Part shown: one piece after another, positions 58,811 to 64,000 of the stretch
Layout of the letters: every line of letters begins with the position of its first letter
Position numbering within the stretch: the stretch's first letter is position 1
NCBI RefSeq assembly: GCF_019720915.1
Contig: NZ_JAHKSI010000002.1
Coordinates: forward strand, 372,001-436,000
DNA from: Alkalihalobacillus sp. TS-13
GTDB taxonomy: Bacteria > Bacillota > Bacilli > Bacillales > Fictibacillaceae
Reading direction: 5' to 3'
Length of the DNA: 64,000 bases
Position numbers and translations under genes: made by a program
Notes under the pieces: generated by a model
The model's database searches: none
Told to the model about the DNA's origin: nothing
Seen by the model: the letters and a program-made list of their open reading frames with translations, nothing else

Positions 58811-58915
58811 TTTTGGCCGGATTATGCTCCAAAGCCGCCGGATTCCATCCAAAATTGACCGGATTAGGGTTCAAACCCGCCGTATTCCATCCAAAACTGG
58901 CCGGATTGTTAGCGT
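58811..58915. repeat. 21-nt tandem repeat, locus 4
   Basis: Five units start at 58811, 58832, 58853, 58874 and 58895, each with the core CCGGATT (CCGTATT once) at the same phase. Alternate units are more alike (42-nt higher order). The palindrome GTGTAATTTTACAC precedes it at 58797. An open frame across it is only a product of the repeat. Confidence 0.85.
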
Positions 58916-58947
58916 CAGAATACCTTCCTGCCAAACAACATCTTTTA

Positions 58948-59817
58948 TCAGCTGACTCGGTTCTTTCTCATGAACGTTTGGATCGCGAAGGCAACTCCAC
59001 TTTCATCATTCGTTTTAGTCACAAAGGTGCATAACTTTTTGATATCCTCTTCCGCATTGCCCATTGCTACACTATATCCTGCTAATTCGAACATGGATAC
59101 GTCGTTGTAGTTATCGCCTATTGCCATGACCTCACTCATAGGGATGCCGAGCTCCTCCGCATATTGCTTCACAGCGATTCCTTTTTGGGCATCACGATGT
59201 GTGATCTCGATATTCGCCTCGGCAGATTTACTGACTGCTAAGTCTTTGAATGTAAGGAAATCATTCAAAGCATTTTTACGATCGCGCTCATTTCTTGAAA
59301 AAGCGAGCAGCTTATAAATTTCAACATCTGGTTCTGCCACGACTTCCTTATAATCTTCAATTGTATGAATACGTCCATTATTAATGCGATAGTCTGCTAA
59401 TTCATGCGCACGCTCATTACTTACTTCAGGGTTGGCGCTTTTGATGATGTCAACAATGATGTCAATTGCCATTTCGGGATTGTCACTAAATGTTCCTTTA
59501 TTCGTGTATAGCTCATAATAAATCGAATGGCCGCCTAAAACTTCATCAGCCTTATAATAAGTGTCCTTCGGCAATGTAATGCTTTGCTTGATTGTACCCT
59601 CTTCATCCCTCATCTGTGCACCATTGATGGCTATGATGGGAAGAGTCAAGCCTGCTTCTTTAATCGGACTAACGGCTTCTTTATAAGAACGGCCTGTCGC
59701 AACAATCACGTGGATTCCTGCTTCTTGTGCTTTTTTAATTACTCTTACGTTCTCTTCATTGATTGTTGTATTGTTATTGACAAGTGTACCATCCATATCA
59801 ATAGCTATAAGTTTCAC
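58948..59817 (-). CDS. Cof-type HAD-IIB phosphatase
   Basis: This 289-residue sugar-phosphatase-like enzyme has motif I IAIDMDGTLVNNN (nucleophile Asp8), TGRSYKEAVSPI, Lys in the QKGIAVK segment and the final motif AIGDNYNDVSMF, all typical of the Cof/YidA group with a C2B cap (about 85-190). It acts in the cytoplasm on a sugar phosphate or FMN-like compound. It starts with GTG at 59817, nine bases after AAAGGA. It is monocistronic. Confidence 0.9.
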   Translation of the reverse strand: MKLIAIDMDGTLVNNNTTINEENVRVIKKAQEAGIHVIVATGRSYKEAVSPIKEAGLTLPIIAINGAQMRDEEGTIKQSITLPKDTYYKADEVLGGHSIYYELYTNKGTFSDNPEMAIDIIVDIIKSANPEVSNERAHELADYRINNGRIHTIEDYKEVVAEPDVEIYKLLAFSRNERDRKNALNDFLTFKDLAVSKSAEANIEITHRDAQKGIAVKQYAEELGIPMSEVMAIGDNYNDVSMFELAGYSVAMGNAEEDIKKLCTFVTKTNDESGVAFAIQTFMRKNRVS

Positions 59818-59912
59818 ATTATCATGTCCTTTTTCATAGTTTCTAACCTAGTTTTCCCATTTTGACGATAAGAAAACACTTTTTTGAAAAGCATCTGTTT
59901 TATGCAAAATCA

Positions 59913-60260
59913 ACTCCCTTTCCGCGGGAACAAGAAAAGCGGAAGCGACCCGTTTAGTCACGCAGGTCACTGGAGGACTGACGAGGAGGCTCGAACCAAA
60001 CAAAGACTTGGTTCTGCGTGGGCTAACTCATAAGGATGTCAATCAATATTTGCCGCCGTAGGAAGTTTGAAGTGATCCAAGGGACTGGTCGCTGAGCTAG
60101 ACATCACTTCATTGCATTAACCTACTTCCGCAAGCCCCCTCGCTCACTTGCACAGGACGTGATGGTATTTAGTCGAAGTTCATTATTATAGTCGAAGATC
60201 CTTAATTCCCTGTGGCGTCTTGTCTGGCTCGCTTTCCCCGCGGGAATGTCGCCAACTTTA
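59913..60260. repeat. Intergenic repeat R1, copy D
   Basis: It starts ACTCCCTTTCCGCGGG and ends with GCTTTCCCCGCGGG and AATGTCGCC. It is nearly identical to copy B over the first 270 bases, then lacks about 90 bases before the GTCGAAG segment. It fills most of the 508-bp gap between the Cof gene and the 42-residue protein gene. Confidence 0.82.
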
Positions 60261-60291
60261 CTTAATAACAGAGTCAATTATAAAAAGAAAA

Positions 60292-60311
60292 AGAGCTCTG
60301 AATTCAGCTCT
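60292..60311 (-). terminator. Terminator of the azlCD transcript
   Basis: AGAGCT and AGCTCT flank CTGAATTC; the minus strand continues TTTTTCTTTTT. It lies 14 bases after the stop of the small protein gene. Confidence 0.7.
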
Positions 60312-60325
60312 GTTTTGAAAACGCT

Positions 60326-60454
60326 TTATTTATGTTTTATGTCTGTAAAAAAAGCTTCGATGAATGCTTGGAAAATTTCAACGGATTGAAAAGCAAAGAG
60401 TGATATAGCCGTTATTGAAAACAATCCTATAACAAGATATCGAAAGAAAAACAT
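60326..60454 (-). CDS. Small membrane protein downstream of azlD (42 aa)
   Basis: The frame starts MFFFRYLVIGLFSITAIS, contains one hydrophobic helix and ends with a short charged tail (FFTDIKHK). GAGGTG lies seven bases before the ATG, and a terminator follows the stop. It is 72 bases downstream of azlD in the same direction and may belong to the same transcript. I do not recognise the family. Confidence 0.68.
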   Translation of the reverse strand: MFFFRYLVIGLFSITAISLFAFQSVEIFQAFIEAFFTDIKHK

Positions 60455-60526
60455 TCTTGTTCACCTCGTTTATTGGAGTAAATTCAATATACCACTGTTC
60501 TCCTTTTTTGAAAAGTAAAGTATTTA

Positions 60527-60835
60527 TTAAGTGAATAGCAGGCTGCAGAGGCTTAGAGCCCCTATTGAACTGATGACAATTACGATTAGGCTTGCACCAA
60601 AATAAGCTGAAACGAATGCCGTAAGTGCGCCGACAACACCCATCCATATTTCCCCATTAAAGGTGATGATCCCTGGAAAAATCAACGCACCAAGGATGGC
60701 ATAAGGGACATTCTTAAGCACTCCTCTTATGAGTGGTGGGATTGATTCTGTTTTGAAGGCTACTAGAGGAAGCATCCTCGGTATATAAGTAACAGCTGCC
60801 ATCCCTAATATGATCCAGATATACGTATCAAGCAT
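60527..60835 (-). CDS. azlD: AzlD-type branched-chain amino acid exporter subunit
   Basis: This 102-residue protein has four membrane helices and the AzlD start (WIILGMAAVTYIPRMLPL), the small partner of AzlC in branched-chain amino acid efflux. The ATG at 60835 follows AAGGGG and lies five bases after the azlC stop; the longer frame would overlap azlC. The complex exports valine-, leucine- or isoleucine-like compounds. Confidence 0.88.
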   Translation of the reverse strand: MLDTYIWIILGMAAVTYIPRMLPLVAFKTESIPPLIRGVLKNVPYAILGALIFPGIITFNGEIWMGVVGALTAFVSAYFGASLIVIVISSIGALSLCSLLFT

Positions 60836-60839
60836 CCGC

Positions 60840-61544
60840 TTATTCCCCTTTCCACAAGACTTCAATGATAATCGCTGCAAACAATGTAGAAAGGATGATC
60901 GTCCAGCCTGTTGACATCGATGTGCTGAAGGTTAAAATACTATTAACAACAGCTGCAACCGAAGCTAAGAGTATCACTTTCAATGACTTTCGTGCACTAG
61001 GGACAAGGAGACCGATGAATAGGGCGTACAACGCAATCCCCATGCTTTCCTGCAAAATCGAAGGCAATCCTGAACCGATCAGGTAACCGACTCCTGAAAA
61101 CATGACCCAGCTGCTCCAGGCGATGATTCCGATACCAAGCATATAAGCTGCTTGAATTTTTCCTTTTTGGACAGCCGCTACTGAAAAGGTCTCATCTGTT
61201 ATGAAAAAGCTGTATAGCGCTTTTTTCCATTTTGGATCATCAGATGACTTCTCTCCAATAGAAGCACTCATCAATAAATGGCGGATGTTGACGATAAACG
61301 TAGTGAGGATGATCTCAAAGCCGCTGATTCCTGCTGCAAACATTGTAAGGGAAATATACTGTGCGGCACCTGCAAATACGAAGATGCTCATACTGATCGT
61401 TTCGAAGAGATTCAGTCCGGAGCTTTTCGCGAGCAGACCGAATGTAAATGCAACAGGCATATATCCGATTGCGATACTGCTTCCCTTTTGAAGTCCGCGT
61501 CTGAAAAGTGATGACGACAGTCGTTCTGTAATGGCCACATTCAT
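60840..61544 (-). CDS. azlC: AzlC-type branched-chain amino acid exporter subunit
   Basis: This 234-residue permease has the AzlC family features: FRRGLQKGSSIAIGYMPVAFTFG near the N-terminus, FAGAAQYISLTMFAAG, NIRHLLMSASIG and ITDETFSVA. The ATG at 61544 has AAGGTG eight bases upstream; the 39 upstream open codons run through the promoter region and are rejected. It is divergent from an XRE-cupin regulator with an inverted repeat between them, as with AzlB-type control in B. subtilis. Confidence 0.92.
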   Translation of the reverse strand: MNVAITERLSSSLFRRGLQKGSSIAIGYMPVAFTFGLLAKSSGLNLFETISMSIFVFAGAAQYISLTMFAAGISGFEIILTTFIVNIRHLLMSASIGEKSSDDPKWKKALYSFFITDETFSVAAVQKGKIQAAYMLGIGIIAWSSWVMFSGVGYLIGSGLPSILQESMGIALYALFIGLLVPSARKSLKVILLASVAAVVNSILTFSTSMSTGWTIILSTLFAAIIIEVLWKGE

Positions 61545-61586
61545 AAGGTCTTCACCTTCCCCTGACTTTGTTAAACTTACCATCTG

Positions 61587-61621
61587 TATGTTATATTGTA
61601 TGTATTGTATTTTATAACATA
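61587..61621. promoter_or_regulatory. Inverted repeat in the azlC/regulator intergenic region
   Basis: TATGTTATA and TATAACATA form a perfect inverted repeat with a 17-base TGTAT-rich spacer. It lies between the divergent starts and is a good operator candidate for the XRE-cupin regulator. Confidence 0.6.
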
Positions 61622-61644
61622 TACTATAGTCAAGGAGAAATTCA

Positions 61645-62199
61645 ATGTCACATGAAATCAATCATATGATCGGTAAAAAAATAAAGATGATCCGTACGGA
61701 ACGGAAATTGAGCCTGGATGATTTGTCTAAGCTGACAAACGTCAGTAAGGCGATGCTCGGTCAGATCGAGCGTGGTACGTCCAGCCCAACAGTGAGTACA
61801 TTATGGAAAATCGCTTCAGGACTCGGTGTCTCTTTTTCCTCTTTTGTCGAGGAGGAAGCACCAACGTTTTCGAAAGTAAGGATCGATGATGTGGAGCCTT
61901 TGTTAGAAGATGATGGGCGTTATTTGGTACACACTCTCTTCCCAACTGAGCCTAACCGTAATTTCGAAGCATATGCTGTCACATTGCAACCCGGTTGTTC
62001 CTATACGAGTCCCTCGCATGGTACCGGTGTTGAGGAATACCTTTTCCTTCACGAGGGTGAATTGAATGTCTTGATAGAGGATTCGACCCATTCACTGAAA
62101 GCGGGGGAAGCCTTCCGCTTTTCCGCAGATTTTGCGCATACCTACCAAAATACTTCCTTAAAACGTTGTGAACTGTATTTGATCATCCATTATCGTTGA
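61645..62199 (+). CDS. XRE-family regulator with cupin sensor domain
   Basis: This 184-residue regulator has an N-terminal HTH_3 domain (about 10-65: IGKKIKMIRTERKLSLDDL, VSKAMLGQIERGTSSPTVSTLWKIA) and a C-terminal cupin (about 110-180: EEYLFLHEGELNVLIEDS, AGEAFRFSADFAHTYQN). The cupin probably binds an amino acid or similar ligand. AAGGAG precedes the ATG. It is divergent from azlCD, so it most likely represses or activates that exporter. Confidence 0.9.
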   Translation: MSHEINHMIGKKIKMIRTERKLSLDDLSKLTNVSKAMLGQIERGTSSPTVSTLWKIASGLGVSFSSFVEEEAPTFSKVRIDDVEPLLEDDGRYLVHTLFPTEPNRNFEAYAVTLQPGCSYTSPSHGTGVEEYLFLHEGELNVLIEDSTHSLKAGEAFRFSADFAHTYQNTSLKRCELYLIIHYR

Positions 62200-62215
62200 A
62201 ATTCATAGCTGTTCC

Positions 62216-62246
62216 AACCTGGGTGGACGTCCGCTCAGGTTATTTT
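62216..62246 (+). terminator. Terminator of the XRE-cupin gene
   Basis: AACCTGGGTGGA and TCCGCTCAGGTT pair over 12 bp (two G-T) with a two-base loop, followed by ATTTTTC. Confidence 0.8.
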
Positions 62247-62344
62247 TCATCGTCAATTTTATAGACTTTCATCCACGTATTCTATTCACCTATACATTAA
62301 GCAATAATACAGTATTGTACCAGAATAGCTTCGATTATGAAAAA

Positions 62345-62374
62345 AGCTGACCGAATTGGTTTTCGGTCAGCCTT
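62345..62374 (-). terminator. Terminator of the E2-E3 operon
   Basis: AGCTGACCGAA and TTCGGTCAGC form a long stem just after the lpd stop; the minus strand continues TTTTTTC. Confidence 0.88.
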
Positions 62375-62383
62375 CCTTATATA

Positions 62384-63829
62384 TCATCCTACTGGCTCTG
62401 CTTCTTTCTTCTGTTGTTTGTTCGGCGGGATATGAATCGCTTCTCCGGTCATTGACTCAAGTGCTTCCAACCATCCTTCGTTGAAGCTTGGGTGAGGATA
62501 GAATGGATACGAGAGATCTTCATCGCGAGCTGCCATCTCAAGTGCTGTCACACCAGATGATATCATTTCTACTGCACCCTGACCGATCATATGGACACCG
62601 AGCAACAGATCTGTTTCAGCGTCTTTGACGATTTTGACAAGCCCTTCTTTTTTACCAGCGATACTCGCGAAGCCATTCCCTGCCATCGAGAATTGGCCGG
62701 TAACTACTTGATAGCCCTCTTCCACAGCTTGTGCTTCCGTAAGGCCTGCGTATGCGATCGGAGTAGAAGTATGAACCACTGTCGGGATGTAGCGGAGATT
62801 GAGCTCCGGTGTTTTCCCTGCAATGTGTTCTGCTGCTACTTTTCCTTGCTTGATCGCTTTGACAGCAAGTGAAGGTCCGATCGTTACATCCCCTACCGCA
62901 TAGATATTCTTTTCTGTCGTTTCGCTGAATTCGTTGACGACTAGAAACCCGTTCTCGTCTGTTTCCATTGATAATGCTTCAAGACCAAGGTCAGTAGTGT
63001 TCGGCCTGAATCCAGTTGAAACGAGCAGATGAGATCCATCAACCGTCAGTTTTTCATCCTTTTTCAGCAAGTAAAGGGTTACGTTGTCATCACTTTCTTC
63101 AACTGTTTCGATAACGGTATTTTTGATGACTTTTATCTTTGATTTTTTCAAGACACGCGTCAATTCTTTGTTGATCTCCGTATCAATTCCGAACTCATTA
63201 CCCCCATCTAAGACAATCGTAACCTTCGAGCCCATTGCATTGAAACTCGTAGCCGCTTCTAAAGCAATATAGTCGGATCCATAGATTACGAGATGCTCTG
63301 GCACTTCTTCGATTGCGTATATCTCCTGAGCGTTGTATACGTGATTGAAGCGAGCGTCGATCTCCTGTGGTATATAGGATGATGCCCCAGTCGCGACAAT
63401 CGCCTTTTCATATTTAAACATCTCGAACGTATCGCCCGATTCAACACCGATACGGTTTCCAGTCATAAAAGAGGCGCTCCCATTAATGACCTCGATTTTA
63501 TTTGCTTTACATAGAGCTTCAACACCCTTTTGCAAAGCAGAAACGGTTTGTATCATGTAGGTGTTGTGCTGGTCCATGTTGAACTTAGGTTCAGTAGCTT
63601 CAATCCCAAGCTGCTGCATGTGTTTCCAATCCCCCAGCTTTTCAGCTGTGTGGGCATAAAGCTTTGATGGGATACACCCTTTACTTAGGCAGATGCCACC
63701 GAGTTCTCCTTTTTCAATCAAAGTAACCTCGATTCCGAGCTGGGCAGCACGGATTGCAGCATTGTATCCACCAGGTCCACCGCCGACGATGATCAATTCA
63801 CGCTCTTGTATTACTTCACCTACTACCAT
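62384..63829 (-). CDS. lpd: Dihydrolipoyl dehydrogenase (E3)
   Basis: This 481-residue flavoprotein has the FAD motif GGGPGGYNAAIRA, redox-active C47 and C52 (GGICLSKGCIPSK), an NAD-binding central domain, the second FAD motif IYAVGDV and the C-terminal His-Glu region YPHPSFNEG. It reoxidises lipoyl groups of a 2-oxoacid dehydrogenase complex. It starts one base after the E2 stop, so it is the last gene of an E1-E2-E3 operon. The NAD-domain glycine motif is degenerate (YGSDYIALEAA, where GGGYIG is usual), and the C-terminus carries an extra Lys/Glu-rich tail. Confidence 0.9.
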   Translation of the reverse strand: MVVGEVIQERELIIVGGGPGGYNAAIRAAQLGIEVTLIEKGELGGICLSKGCIPSKLYAHTAEKLGDWKHMQQLGIEATEPKFNMDQHNTYMIQTVSALQKGVEALCKANKIEVINGSASFMTGNRIGVESGDTFEMFKYEKAIVATGASSYIPQEIDARFNHVYNAQEIYAIEEVPEHLVIYGSDYIALEAATSFNAMGSKVTIVLDGGNEFGIDTEINKELTRVLKKSKIKVIKNTVIETVEESDDNVTLYLLKKDEKLTVDGSHLLVSTGFRPNTTDLGLEALSMETDENGFLVVNEFSETTEKNIYAVGDVTIGPSLAVKAIKQGKVAAEHIAGKTPELNLRYIPTVVHTSTPIAYAGLTEAQAVEEGYQVVTGQFSMAGNGFASIAGKKEGLVKIVKDAETDLLLGVHMIGQGAVEMISSGVTALEMAARDEDLSYPFYPHPSFNEGWLEALESMTGEAIHIPPNKQQKKEAEPVG

Positions 63830-63830
63830 G

Positions 63831-64000
63831 TTATATCAGCTCCAATGTCATTGCTGCAGGGTTTTCGATATAGTGCATGAAGCGATTTGTAAATGCGACT
63901 GCGGTAGCTCCGTCCGCAACACGGTGATCGAATGTCATCGATACGTTCATGATCGAACGGATGACGATTTCATCATTGATGACAACTGGCATTTTCTTTG
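63831..64000 (-). CDS. Dihydrolipoamide acyltransferase (E2), C-terminal end only
   Basis: The 56 codons in the window include the catalytic FDHRVADG motif (His, Asp) near the C-terminus of 2-oxoacid dehydrogenase E2 proteins, followed by FTNRFMHYIENPAAMTLELI and the stop. The rest lies beyond the window end. Which complex it belongs to (pyruvate, branched-chain or acetoin) cannot be told from this part. Confidence 0.9.
   Translation of the reverse strand, partial: KKMPVVINDEIVIRSIMNVSMTFDHRVADGATAVAFTNRFMHYIENPAAMTLELI

Noticed and set aside
58765-59034. 89-codon frame with repeated PKLTG/PKLAG-like motifs
   Set aside because: The apparent protein repeats are simply translation of the 21-nt DNA repeat, and no ribosome site precedes it.

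Overview
The window looks like a chromosomal segment of a spore-forming member of the Bacillaceae. Supporting signs are strong AGGAGG-type ribosome sites with frequent TTG/GTG starts, a T-box leader, Fur and cre sites, a YjcZ-type sporulation microprotein, and B. subtilis-like genes (rnz, htpX with a ykrK-like neighbour, hutHUIG, azlCD). Base composition is moderate and fairly uniform. I see no prophage, transposase, rRNA, tRNA or CRISPR array. The accessory content is mostly small intergenic repeats.

Layout. 1-6.4 kb: a toast-rack protein, RNase Z, an ABC-F ATPase, a small receiver-like protein and a DUF2157/GDYXXLXY membrane pair. 6.4-9.3 kb: repeats, then a DUF1836 (YkrK-like) gene divergent from htpX, with related palindromes at both. 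9.5-17.3 kb: lipoprotein, MFS exporter, cell-wall amidase, small membrane proteins, a secreted 3D-domain protein, an AlkA-type glycosylase and a membrane acyltransferase. 17.4-30.8 kb: the most interesting block. A seven-gene leftward cluster (C45 hydrolase, two aldehyde dehydrogenases, two class III aminotransferases, alanine dehydrogenase, standalone GNAT) starts at a sigma-54 promoter. Next to it lie a sigma-54 activator and a second sigma-54 promoter driving an NhaC-type transporter and a lipoyl-like small protein. I read it as a catabolic regulon taking a diamine or omega-amino compound through a GABA-like intermediate to succinate, with alanine dehydrogenase recycling the amino acceptor.

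31-40.8 kb: subtilisin-like protease, glutamate dehydrogenase and hutHUIG. The hut promoter carries a cre site and palindromic operators, and an intrinsic terminator lies in the leader before hutH. No hutP is visible; an unrecognised gene is divergent. 41-50.5 kb: C39-like lipoprotein, a frameshifted microprotein, YjcZ, a coiled-coil protein, a CAP protein, tandem DUF2254 paralogues, a ResA-like thioredoxin, and a T-box-controlled archaeal/eukaryotic-type prolyl-tRNA synthetase. 50.5-64 kb: M48 protease, Fur-regulated siderophore ATPase plus FhuF-like reductase, two HAD phosphatases, a PhnDCEE transporter, azlCD with a divergent XRE-cupin regulator, and E3 plus the C-terminus of E2 of a 2-oxoacid dehydrogenase.

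Repeats stand out: a roughly 350-440 bp GC-ended element (four copies plus fragments), a long hairpin element (two copies, one interrupted by the first element), four-unit palindromic arrays (two), and 21-nt-period tandem repeats at four intergenic sites, each with its own unit sequence. All assignments come from reading the sequence and remembered family features; no database search was run.
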